A stretch of DNA of 9,232 bases from UBA3064 sp023258775 (GTDB lineage: Bacteria; Pseudomonadota; Gammaproteobacteria; Burkholderiales; Burkholderiaceae_E): assembly GCA_044355655.1 (NCBI GenBank), contig JBIKXS010000064.1, positions 1 to 9,232 on the forward strand, in the 5' to 3' direction. A program made the position numbers and the translations under genes. Each line of letters opens with the position of its first letter. Position 1 is the first letter of the stretch. Under the pieces are notes generated by a model, which saw only the letters and a program-made list of their open reading frames with translations, made no database searches and had not been told where the DNA came from. Positions 1 through 6,716 of this stretch are shown here, one piece after another.

Positions 1-170
1 CCGATGCGAAGGAGCGCGCAAGGCTCAACTGCATCACGCATTTGCTACAAAAAATCCCCTATCAATCGGTCAAACTGCCTGAAATCAAATTAGGCAAACG
101 AAAAAAGATTCCTTCTGATTACGTTCGTCCCTCCATCAACACGCAACACATCGTGCCTGACTATTTCTAA
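1..170 (+). CDS. ppk2: Polyphosphate kinase 2 (PPK2), C-terminal fragment
   Basis: The reading frame is open from the left edge (first full codon at 3) to a TAA at 168-170, giving 55 residues of a gene that starts outside the window. It begins DAKERARLNCITHLLQKIPY, which matches the well-known C-terminal stretch of PPK2 proteins (DDK-RARLNCI-HLL--IPY). It continues with a basic segment (KLGKRKKIPSDY) and ends in VPDYF, also typical of the family. PPK2 enzymes are cytosolic and transfer phosphate between polyphosphate and nucleotides. The Walker-type catalytic core lies outside the window, so subclass and substrate (GDP, ADP or AMP) cannot be judged. The SulP gene begins only 7-13 nt after the stop, which suggests co-transcription. 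The family call is fairly firm; the gene symbol is generic. Confidence 0.8.
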   Translation, partial: DAKERARLNCITHLLQKIPYQSVKLPEIKLGKRKKIPSDYVRPSINTQHIVPDYF

Positions 171-177
171 TCAAGGC

Positions 178-2379
178 GTGATCGTGGATAAGCGCTCGCA
201 GCTCACGGGCGATCTTTGGGGCGGCTTTGCTGCCATGTTGGTGGCTCTGCCTGCAGCCATTGCTTTTGGGGTCACCATTTTCGCGCCCTTGGGCGCAGAG
301 TATGCTGGTAAGGGCGCACTCGCAGGCATGCTCGGGGTGACTGCACTTGGGTTGATTGCGGCAGGTTTTGGTGGCACGCAGCGTTTGATCTCGGCGCCTT
401 GTGCGCCAGCAGCAGCCGTGCTTTCAGCCCTTGCCTTGCAGTTCGTGCAACAAGGCCAAGAACCCTCAACCATTATTCTTTTGCTCTTCTTGATTGCCTT
501 TGCAACGGGCTTGCTACAAATTGGCTTTGGCGCGATGCGTATCGGCACGTTAATCAAGTTTATGCCCTTTCAGGTGGTAAGCGGATACTTAACGGGCGTG
601 GGTCTCATCATGATTTTTGGTCAACTGACTAAGCTGCTCGCAACACCCAAAGGAATGCCGTGGTGGGAAGCGCTAAGGGTGCCCGATCAGTGGGCATTAC
701 ACAGCGTTGCTGTTGGCGTTGCCACGGCAGCGTCCATGGTCTTAGCCCCTAAAGTTACGACGAAGATCCCCGCTGTCATCATTGGACTACTTGGCGGCGT
801 ATTGGTTTATTGGTGCTTAGCACTAAGCGTGGTCCCAGAGCTAGGCAACCTCGAAGGCAACCGCTACGTTATCGGAAGATTAAGCGCGGACATCGGTGGC
901 TTAGTCGACGCGGCCGCCTCGCCATGGACCAGCATTTTTAATTCGCCACTTCCCAAGCTCGAACATATTTTGTTGCCAGCGCTCACCCTCGCTGTACTCT
1001 TATCCATCGACACCCTCAAGACTTGCGTCGTGCTTGATGCGATGACAGGCAGCCGACATCGTTCCAATAAGGAGCTGATCGGGCAAGGCCTGGGCAATCT
1101 GGCGGCGACCGTGATTGGTGGCGTTCCCGGAGCTGGCACGATGGGTGCAACCATGGTGAATAAGGCAAGTGGTGGCAACAGCTTTCGTTCGGGTATCTTT
1201 CAAGGAATCTTTGCGCTAATCGCGGTCTTACTGCTTACACCGATCATTGCGTGGGTGCCGATCGCCTCGCTGGCAGCGCTGTTGATGGTCATCGGTTGGC
1301 GAATGATTGATTGGCATGCCATTGAGCTTCTTAAGCACCGAGACACCTCGATCGACTTTGCCATCATAGCGACAGTTTTTATCGTTGCCAGCACCTTCAG
1401 TTTGATAGCAGCCTCGGCAGTTGGTGTCGTTCTTGCAGTCTTGCTCTTTTTGACCGAACAAATCCATAGTAGCCCCATTAGGCGAAAGTCAACATTGGCA
1501 AAGATTTCGTCGAAGCGAATCCGATCGACAGACGAGCGCACCCTTTTAGCTAAAGAAGGAGACAGTTGTGTGGTGGTTGAGTTGCAGGGAAGTGTCTTTT
1601 TCGGCACTACCGATCAGCTGTTTCAGTCGATCGAAGCAGACGTTAAGAAGGCACAGTTTCTCGTCCTCGATTTTCATCGTGTGCAGTCGCTTGATGCCAC
1701 TGCCGGCCACATGATCGAAAGGATTCAACAAATCATCAAAGATCGTAACGCCACGCTGATCTTGTCTCGGCTACCTAGTCGGCTCCCAAACGGTCGCAAC
1801 CTAAAGGCCTATATCGATCACATCGGCTTACATCGCGGTAACAACACCAAATCGTTCGAGGAACTTGCTGATGCGCGTGAATGGGTTGAAGATGAAATCA
1901 TTAGACTTCATAAGCTTGATTTATCGAGCTCGCATACGCTGACACCTGCTGATTTTGATCTATTCAGTGATCTGACCCAACAGGAAGCAAAGCAACTCAA
2001 TCAAGCGGTCCATAGACTTCACTTCAAAAAGAGCGAGCTGATTTATCGCTACGGCTCAGAGGGTAACTCGTTACTACTGATTGCAGCGGGCCAGGTCAGA
2101 TTGTCACTACCCACCAAAGATGAGCGACGCATCCATCTTATTACCCTCGGCAAAGGACAGTTTTTCGGAGAGCTCTCATTTTTAGATCGCCAACCTCATT
2201 CGGCTGACGCCCATGCTGCAGAGGATGTCGAGTTAATCGCCGTCGATCGCCAAGAGCTAGCAGACGCAATTGGAGACGATACCAAAGTGATGATGCTAAT
2301 TTTTAGAAAATTAGGACTTGCGATTGCGGATCGCTTGAGACACAGCAATAGTGAAATTCGGGAGTTAAAGGATCTATAG
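178..2379 (+). CDS. SulP family anion transporter with STAS and cyclic-nucleotide-binding-like domains
   Basis: This 733-residue inner-membrane protein has three parts. Residues about 10-430 form the SulP transport domain, with many hydrophobic helices. It includes the run LLSIDTLKT then GQGLGNL (about 274-308) and the loop GGVPGAGTMGATMVNKASGG (314-333). Residues about 455-575 are a STAS domain, with VVVELQGSVFFGTTDQL and the LDATAG turn (505-510). Residues about 593-722 are a cNMP-binding fold ending in the cassette FGELSFLDRQPHSADAHA. The S-I-D-T stretch resembles the BicA-like branch of SulP rather than the E-S-I-S type, so bicarbonate/sodium symport is a reasonable inference; sulfate or another anion remains possible. 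In the cassette, the Arg that normally contacts the cyclic phosphate is His (P673-H674-S675-A676), so cAMP binding is doubtful. An AAGG at 173-176 lies 1 nt from the GTG at 178 but 7 nt from the in-frame GTG at 184, so 184 may be the true start. It is probably in an operon with the PPK2 gene. Confidence 0.92.
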   Translation: MIVDKRSQLTGDLWGGFAAMLVALPAAIAFGVTIFAPLGAEYAGKGALAGMLGVTALGLIAAGFGGTQRLISAPCAPAAAVLSALALQFVQQGQEPSTIILLLFLIAFATGLLQIGFGAMRIGTLIKFMPFQVVSGYLTGVGLIMIFGQLTKLLATPKGMPWWEALRVPDQWALHSVAVGVATAASMVLAPKVTTKIPAVIIGLLGGVLVYWCLALSVVPELGNLEGNRYVIGRLSADIGGLVDAAASPWTSIFNSPLPKLEHILLPALTLAVLLSIDTLKTCVVLDAMTGSRHRSNKELIGQGLGNLAATVIGGVPGAGTMGATMVNKASGGNSFRSGIFQGIFALIAVLLLTPIIAWVPIASLAALLMVIGWRMIDWHAIELLKHRDTSIDFAIIATVFIVASTFSLIAASAVGVVLAVLLFLTEQIHSSPIRRKSTLAKISSKRIRSTDERTLLAKEGDSCVVVELQGSVFFGTTDQLFQSIEADVKKAQFLVLDFHRVQSLDATAGHMIERIQQIIKDRNATLILSRLPSRLPNGRNLKAYIDHIGLHRGNNTKSFEELADAREWVEDEIIRLHKLDLSSSHTLTPADFDLFSDLTQQEAKQLNQAVHRLHFKKSELIYRYGSEGNSLLLIAAGQVRLSLPTKDERRIHLITLGKGQFFGELSFLDRQPHSADAHAAEDVELIAVDRQELADAIGDDTKVMMLIFRKLGLAIADRLRHSNSEIRELKDL

Positions 2380-2491
2380 CAGCGTTTCTAGCAGTGAGCA
2401 CTAGCGATGATTGAAAGCTTTGAGATACACGCTTGATAAATCGAAGGATCACCTAGAAAAGCGAGCTCCTGCTAAATAATCGTGCAACACC

Positions 2492-2529
2492 CTTCCGTGA
2501 GGAAGCGTCATATCACTGACTTGGTGATA
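2492..2529. terminator. Pair of small hairpins between convergent genes
   Basis: Two perfect inverted repeats lie close together in the 210-nt gap between the converging SulP and 302-aa genes. The first is CTTCC-GTGA-GGAAG (2492-2505) and the second is TATCAC-N7-GTGATA (2511-2529). Position between 3' ends fits transcription termination in both directions. Neither hairpin is followed by a clear T tract on either strand, so an intrinsic terminator is only a weak suggestion. The rest of 2380-2589 shows nothing recognisable. Confidence 0.25.
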
Positions 2530-2589
2530 GTGTGTCGCGCTGAACAGTAACCCCCTGCGCACGGGCGACCTCCCTTCCTTATCCAGACT

Positions 2590-3498
2590 TCAGGGCAGCG
2601 ACTGAAGATAGTCTGATGCTCGCCACGCGGTGTGCCGATCACGCTCAAGTCGGTTCCAGTGCTCAACCTCAAAATCAGCCCAAAGTGGTGAGCTCGCATC
2701 GCGCATCAATGCATGCTCAGGTGGGCAGATCGCCAGCGAATAGATCGGCTCAACATCGTTGACAAATAGGGACTTATAGGGATAGTCACCGACTGGCCCT
2801 AAATTATAGAGTTCATAGCCTTGGTCGTAGGTCCACTGCGCAGCAAGCAGGCAAGCGTAAAGCCCAGGCGAGTCATTGCGAAACGCAGGATTCCACTGAC
2901 AAAAACTCCCATAGACCTGCCCACGCTCGGGCATGATCACCGACACGTCAGTGAGAACCTTCTCGCCCGTTGGATGCTTGACCTGAAACACGAGTAATTC
3001 AAGGTGCCGCACGTAATCTAAAAATCCATCAAGCTCGTTCTCTGAAATACCGTAGCGAGCAAAGTGCTCACCGCCCCACGCAAGCAGCTGTTGCTTGGTG
3101 AGCTTGGAGCCCTGCATGCATGCAACCTCGTGGTGATACGCGCGATGTTTTGCTCGCAGTTTCTTAAATTTGCGCTGGCGATACCCATCTTCCCAATACC
3201 CCGATTCACGCACACGAACTAATCCATAGGCATCCCTGATGGGGTGCCCCCAAGGACTCTCAGGCGGAAGTGCATAAACAATGAGTGGCTTTTCGGCCAT
3301 CTCAAGCATCATCTCGTTGACAGCGATATAGGGACAAAGTGCGTCCCAACGCGTCGTGAAGTAAGCAATCTCGCCATGAAAGCTGTCTACGCAGAGATTG
3401 TTCTTTGTCCAACTCTGATATCCGAGCCGATAAGTCTGGGACTCCTGGCTAGTCGAGGCGAAGCTCGCAAGGCTCGATACGGTTAGAAGTGCATCCAC
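2590..3498 (-). CDS. GNAT-fold (Ate1/FemAB/BioF2-like) acyltransferase-like protein
   Basis: The product is 302 residues with no signal peptide or membrane segment, so it is probably cytosolic. I do not recognise an exact family. The C-terminal third, SPGLYACLLAAQWTYDQGYE (210-229) followed by LYNLGPVGDYPYKS (230-243), looks like the end of GNAT-fold acyltransferases of the Ate1 and BioF2/FemAB-like groups. There an S-P-G helix is followed by a strand, a glycine turn and a Y-K. A basic central segment (about 106-124) and GSFCQWNPAFRND (197-209) also fit such a fold. The substrate is unknown. The first usable start is a GTG at 3498 with no convincing ribosome binding site; a stop lies upstream in frame at 3544-3546, and the first internal Met is residue 63. 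It is divergent from the RimJ-like acetyltransferase across 227 nt, so the two acyltransferase-like genes could share control. Confidence 0.6.
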   Translation of the reverse strand: MDALLTVSSLASFASTSQESQTYRLGYQSWTKNNLCVDSFHGEIAYFTTRWDALCPYIAVNEMMLEMAEKPLIVYALPPESPWGHPIRDAYGLVRVRESGYWEDGYRQRKFKKLRAKHRAYHHEVACMQGSKLTKQQLLAWGGEHFARYGISENELDGFLDYVRHLELLVFQVKHPTGEKVLTDVSVIMPERGQVYGSFCQWNPAFRNDSPGLYACLLAAQWTYDQGYELYNLGPVGDYPYKSLFVNDVEPIYSLAICPPEHALMRDASSPLWADFEVEHWNRLERDRHTAWRASDYLQSLP

Positions 3499-3725
3499 GG
3501 CATCGAGCTCAGATGAGAGAGAACTTTGGGAATCAATGGTGTTCTAGAACAAAGAATAGTCATGAGCTTCATCGAAGTCTAGAGTTTATCCACTAAGCGC
3601 GTGCTTGGAAAGCAAAAATTACGTTACATCCCCTAAGTATTCATACGAGCATTCCTGCGCTTAACACTCGACGAAATCCGTCGATCTCGTTATCGTGCGC
3701 AGACCTCAACAAACCATTTCACCGC
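3499..3725. promoter_or_regulatory. Divergent intergenic region with inverted repeats
   Basis: This 227-nt gap separates two divergently transcribed genes and must contain promoters for both if they are expressed. It holds a 10-bp palindrome, GTTCTAGAAC (3541-3550), and a perfect inverted repeat TCGACG-N5-CGTCGA (3668-3684), about 40 nt before the RimJ-like start. Either could be an operator or a leader hairpin, but repeats of this length occur by chance. I see no clear -35/-10 pair. Confidence 0.25.
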
Positions 3726-4250
3726 ATGGTAAAGCCCACAGCACCATGGACATCCTGCGACATTCGCAGTCTTCGACGTAGCGACAAAGCACGCTACCTA
3801 GCGGCGGTCCATGCGCGTTGGTCGGTGTTTCGCACATGGCTTGACCTGCCCAGGACTGAGGTTGACTTTGATCGTTGGATTGGCGATATTCGATCGAGCA
3901 AAGACAAAGTCTTCGCGATCTGGCAAACCCAGCCCCGCCAACTGGCGGGTATCGTGGAGCTTCGCGGTGTATGGCATGAGAACTTCAAAAACTGCTATAT
4001 CGTCTACTACGCTTTTGAAGGTCACGAAGGGCTGGGATTGATGAGTCACGGGGTACGCTACGCCTGCCGCTATGCCTTTGAGAAGCTTCGGCTACACCGT
4101 CTTGAGGCCAACATCCAGCCCGACAATCACGCATCAAAAAAACTTGCCATGAACTGCGGCTTTCGCTTCGAGGGTTTGAGCCCAAAGATGCTCAAGTATG
4201 GCGGTAAGTGGCGTGATCATGAGCGTTGGGCGAGACTTCGGGATCAATAA
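3726..4250 (+). CDS. RimJ/RimL-type GNAT N-acetyltransferase
   Basis: The product is 174 residues, the usual length for RimJ/RimL-type GNAT proteins. These transfer acetyl from acetyl-CoA to an amine, in the best-known cases the N-terminus of ribosomal proteins. The C-terminal half carries the family pattern: GHEGLGLMSHGV (99-110) at the acetyl-CoA pyrophosphate loop, then HRLEANIQPDNHAS (124-137) and GFRFEG (145-150). It ends with KMLKYGGKWRDHERWA (154-169), the usual K-L--G-W-DH----A finish. The first loop residue differs from the common Q/R-x-x-G-x-G/A form, but spacing is kept. The actual target could be a protein N-terminus, an antibiotic or a small amine; sequence alone does not decide. 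The ATG at 3726 has no strong ribosome binding site. The gene converges with the dioxygenase gene, 68 nt apart. Confidence 0.85.
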   Translation: MVKPTAPWTSCDIRSLRRSDKARYLAAVHARWSVFRTWLDLPRTEVDFDRWIGDIRSSKDKVFAIWQTQPRQLAGIVELRGVWHENFKNCYIVYYAFEGHEGLGLMSHGVRYACRYAFEKLRLHRLEANIQPDNHASKKLAMNCGFRFEGLSPKMLKYGGKWRDHERWARLRDQ

Positions 4251-4282
4251 GGCATGAACGACCAAATTAAGTCCTTGAGCCA

Positions 4283-4306
4283 GAGACAGCTTCACAAAAA
4301 GCTCTC
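4283..4306. terminator. Possible bidirectional terminator hairpin
   Basis: The 68-nt gap between the converging acetyltransferase and dioxygenase genes contains GAGACAGCTT-CACAAA-AAGCTCTC. AGCTT pairs with AAGCT, and GAG with CTC after a 2-nt bulge. Placement suits a shared terminator, but no strong T run follows on either strand, so confidence is low. Confidence 0.25.
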
Positions 4307-4318
4307 AAAGATAGATCG

Positions 4319-5218
4319 CTATTGAAAGTATTCAATGGGTCGATCACCTGAGACTGTGACACGAAAACCGCTGCGAGTTTGCGGCCAGTAATCCCACAAT
4401 GCTCGATGCTGAACACATCGGTTATCCCAAAACGCTACTGAATGGGGTTGCCAGCGAAATCGACACTGAAAGAGCGGATTTTCAATATGCTCAAAAAGAT
4501 AGCGAAGTACTGCATCACCTTCGTCACTAGGTAAGCCAACAATATGCCGAGTAAAACCGCGATTCACAAAGAGTGCGGGACGTCCTGTTACAGGATGCCT
4601 GCGTACGACGGGATGTTCGGCGCGTGGGTAGCTTGGTTTATCGGCAACGCCTAAATTCGCATAAGTACCCCGATAAACGTGCTCACCATCATGGATTGCT
4701 CGAAGTCCAGCGAGATAGGTTTTCATTCGATCAGAAAGCGCATCGTATGCTGCATACATGCTCGCAAAAAGCGTATCGCCTCCGTAGGTGGGACAAACCT
4801 TAATATTCAGAATGCTCCCCAGAGGTGGGTGCTGATCGCAGCTCACGTCGGAGTGCCAAACTTCGCCATTGGCTCGCGGCGAGTTTTCGTCAGCACGAAT
4901 CACCATTAGCGCCGGATGTCCAGGCGCGTGTGGCGCAGCCGGATGTATGTGTAAGTCGCCAAAAAGCCGACCAAAGGAAAGATGCTGCTCCGGGTCGAGC
5001 ATCTGGTCCCTAAAGAAGATCACTTGAAACTCAGCAAAGGCTTGAGCAACTTCCCTGAGCTGTGCTTCATCAAGACCATCTGCAAGACTAATGCCACCGA
5101 TTTCAGCACCGATGACCGGCGTTAATCGCTTGACTGCAATGTGCTTGTAGCCTGAGGCTTCTGCTACTTCAACCCGAATCCTTGGACCTTGCAGATGGGG
5201 CGTTTTAGTTTCGATCAT
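4319..5218 (-). CDS. TauD/TfdA family Fe(II)/2-oxoglutarate-dependent dioxygenase
   Basis: The product is 299 residues, the normal size for the TauD/TfdA family. These cytosolic enzymes hydroxylate a substrate next to a leaving group, using Fe(II), O2 and 2-oxoglutarate. Iron ligands are visible: His122 and Asp124 in EVWHSDVS, and distal His271 in NRCVQHRALWDYW. Arg282 and Arg286 follow at +11 and +15 from the distal His, the spacing of the 2-oxoglutarate- and substrate-anion-binding Arg pair in TauD. The Thr in GGDTLFAS is 27 residues after the first His, as in TauD. The substrate is probably anionic (sulfonate, aryloxyacetate or similar), but taurine itself is not shown. The ATG at 5218 is preceded by GGAG with 9 nt spacing; an in-frame TTG at 5224 has only 3 nt spacing and is less likely. 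The gene lies 50 nt downstream of a Bug binding-protein gene on the same strand, so the two probably form an uptake-plus-oxidation operon. Confidence 0.9.
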   Translation of the reverse strand: MIETKTPHLQGPRIRVEVAEASGYKHIAVKRLTPVIGAEIGGISLADGLDEAQLREVAQAFAEFQVIFFRDQMLDPEQHLSFGRLFGDLHIHPAAPHAPGHPALMVIRADENSPRANGEVWHSDVSCDQHPPLGSILNIKVCPTYGGDTLFASMYAAYDALSDRMKTYLAGLRAIHDGEHVYRGTYANLGVADKPSYPRAEHPVVRRHPVTGRPALFVNRGFTRHIVGLPSDEGDAVLRYLFEHIENPLFQCRFRWQPHSVAFWDNRCVQHRALWDYWPQTRSGFRVTVSGDRPIEYFQ

Positions 5219-5261
5219 GGTCAAACACTCCGCTCATTGATGGATATTCAGCAGGTATTTT

Positions 5262-5279
5262 GAATCGACTAGTCGATTC
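5262..5279. repeat. Perfect 18-bp palindrome over the Bug stop codon
   Basis: GAATCGACTAGTCGATTC is its own reverse complement over all 18 bases. It covers the last codons and the TAG stop (5269-5271) of the Bug gene and lies 43 nt upstream of the dioxygenase start. As RNA it could fold as a 7-bp stem with a CTAG loop. No T tract follows on the minus strand, so a classic terminator is unlikely. A protein-binding site, an mRNA-processing or stabilising hairpin, or a chance palindrome remain possible. Confidence 0.6.
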
Positions 5280-6288
5280 GTATCTGAGCTGCTCTGATGA
5301 TTTTTCCCCACCGGTCAATCTCAGATCGCGTGAACGCACTAAACTGCTCCGGCGTGGATGGCGAGGGCGGGCCTCCTAGCGCGTAGAACTTATCTAGAGT
5401 CGCTGGGTCGGCGCAAGCTGCAGCGATATCCCTATTTAACTTCTGAACGATATCGCGCGGTGCCCCCTTCGGAAGGTAAAAACCCGTCCATGTCCATATC
5501 TGAAACTCAGCTAAACCCGCCTCAACAGTCGTAGGTACTTGTGGCATCGACTGCTCACGCGCCATAGTGGTCACAGCAAGCCCACGCATTTTCCCGGCGT
5601 CAATTTGCAAACGGCCATTAGTGGTATCGATAACCATGAAAGTCAGTTGACCCGAAAGCAAGTCAGGAAATGCTTGTGGGTTGCTCTTATAGGAAACACC
5701 AACAACCTGAAGACCCGCAAGTTGCTTGTACATTTCAGCAGCAACTTTCGCAGGTAAAGATCCAGCGCCGTAGTTATGCTTTCCTGGCTCACTGCGCAGT
5801 AACGCCGTCAAATCCGATAACGATTTAACAGGTGAGTCCGCCTTCACAAGGACAACAAAGGGCAGACGACCGAACTGCGAAACAGGTTCAAAATCTTCAA
5901 TCGGGCTATAGGGTAGCTTGTCATACAACGAGGGGTTAACAGCATGCGTCATTGCCGAAGTCAGCAAGATCGTGTACCCATCTGGTTTTGCTCGTGCAAC
6001 CATCTCAGCGGCAGGAATGCCGTTGCCACCGCCTCGATTTTCTACCACGACGGGTTGATTCCACATCTGCGAAAGTTTATTTGCGATGATTCGCCCAGTA
6101 ATGTCAGTCGCCGCTCCCGCAGGGAAAGGAATGACTAAACTCACACGCCGCTGCGGCCAACCCATCGCAGAGGATTGTCCATAAGCTTTTACAAAAGAAA
6201 GTGGTCCGGCGACCCCACACGCGACAGCGTTGCTTATCAGAACAAGTGACTGCCGACGCTTGAGATCGATGGATAAGTTCCTCGTCAT
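5269..6288 (-). CDS. Bug/TctC-family periplasmic solute-binding protein (copy 1)
   Basis: The product is 339 residues with a twin-arginine-like N-terminus (LKRRQSLVL, then a hydrophobic segment to about residue 38), so it is exported. Mature-protein hallmarks of the Bug (TctC) family are present: LVIPFPAGAATDITGRIIA (51-69), VVVENRGGGNG (80-90), and KPDGYTILLTS (101-111). It has the usual closing pattern, with ...EIDRWGKIIRAA near the C-terminus. Bug proteins capture carboxylates or related small anions for tripartite tricarboxylate transporters. No TctA/TctB membrane genes are in the window, so it is an orphan receptor, as is common in Burkholderiales. The ATG at 6288 has an excellent ribosome binding site (GAGGAG with about 6 nt spacing). 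The dioxygenase gene follows 50 nt downstream, suggesting that the ligand is that enzyme's substrate or a relative (inference). Confidence 0.93.
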   Translation of the reverse strand: MTRNLSIDLKRRQSLVLISNAVACGVAGPLSFVKAYGQSSAMGWPQRRVSLVIPFPAGAATDITGRIIANKLSQMWNQPVVVENRGGGNGIPAAEMVARAKPDGYTILLTSAMTHAVNPSLYDKLPYSPIEDFEPVSQFGRLPFVVLVKADSPVKSLSDLTALLRSEPGKHNYGAGSLPAKVAAEMYKQLAGLQVVGVSYKSNPQAFPDLLSGQLTFMVIDTTNGRLQIDAGKMRGLAVTTMAREQSMPQVPTTVEAGLAEFQIWTWTGFYLPKGAPRDIVQKLNRDIAAACADPATLDKFYALGGPPSPSTPEQFSAFTRSEIDRWGKIIRAAQIRID

Positions 6289-6302
6289 TTTCAGCTCCTC
6301 AG

Positions 6303-6318
6303 TAACGAAAACGTTATA
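6303..6318 (-). promoter_or_regulatory. Candidate -10 box with overlapping inverted repeat upstream of Bug copy 1
   Basis: On the minus strand TATAAC (6318-6313) is a fair -10 box, 25 nt before the Bug start codon. It overlaps a perfect inverted repeat TAACG-TTTT-CGTTA (6316-6303). An operator over the -10 region is a common repressor arrangement. No good -35 is seen at the right distance, and five-base arms arise easily by chance, so this is only a candidate. Confidence 0.25.
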
Positions 6319-6372
6319 GACGAAAAGCGTACAAGTTTGATGGAAAAGGTTTAGATCACATCAGCGCATCAA

Positions 6373-6555
6373 TCAAACCGCCTTCGCACTGCCCTTATGG
6401 TGAGAATCTAAAGCCATTGCAGATCGAAAACCCTGCAATATCGACTGCAACGGGAACGCCACTAACTTGCCCTGATCGTCGGCGCCGACATATAGCGCCA
6501 TCATAAGTACATTTATGAAATCGTCCATGCGGTAGGTATACGCCCTTTTCTTCAC
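6373..6555 (-). pseudogene. Small hypothetical ORF or gene remnant containing repeat copy A
   Basis: A 60-residue frame starts at GTG 6555 and ends at 6373. It contains MDDFINVLMMALYVGADDQG (residues 10-29), then KLVAFPLQSILQGFRSAMAL (30-49) and a polar tail. I do not recognise the family. It deserves attention because the DDFIN...ADDQ part recurs at 7848-7920 in the same relative orientation. Changes between the copies fall mostly at third codon positions (7 of 12 across 59 nt), so the segment was under protein-level constraint at some time. No clear ribosome binding site precedes the GTG. A stop codon in frame just upstream suggests a remnant of a longer gene, although an expressed small protein is possible. 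It lies about 85 nt upstream of Bug copy 1 and points towards it. Confidence 0.4.
6468..6535 (-). repeat. Diverged direct repeat, copy A
   Basis: This 68-nt segment aligns with 7848-7920, same orientation. About 52 of 66 ungapped positions are identical (about 79%), followed by a 4-5 nt length difference at the end. It encodes DDFINVLMMALYVGADDQ on the minus strand. It lies 179 nt upstream of the start codon of Bug copy 1. Confidence 0.8.
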
Positions 6556-6716
6556 ATGCGGATTTCACATCGCCTTTTTGGTTACTCACATGCTTGGGGA
6601 GGTGAATCTGCGCGGATTGAGTCCAAGTGTCGCATCTACCTCTCCGGCAATCATCGGCCTCGCCAACATTGGCGGTCAGTTATTTCTCGAGTACCTTCGG
6701 ATCTATATCTGCTCTT
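6556..6716. other. Gap between Bug copy 2 and copy-A ORF; possible relic
   Basis: Together with the upstream region of Bug copy 1 this belongs to a 428-nt stretch (6289-6716) with no confident intact gene. On the minus strand a short frame from ATG 6670 runs MLARPMIAGEVDATLGLNPR and stops at TGA about 25 codons on. It has no recognisable family and no ribosome binding site. Frames are closely interrupted, which fits a decayed gene tail rather than a regulatory region. No terminator with a T tract was seen after the Bug copy 2 stop codon. Confidence 0.3.

Noticed and set aside
864..1607. Long antisense open frames inside the SulP gene (104 and 135 aa)
   Set aside because: They lie opposite a clearly conserved transporter gene, have low-complexity composition and match no family; they are shadows of the coding strand.
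3541..3550. 10-bp palindrome GTTCTAGAAC
   Set aside because: Several 10-bp palindromes are expected by chance in 9 kb, so it is not reported as a separate finding.
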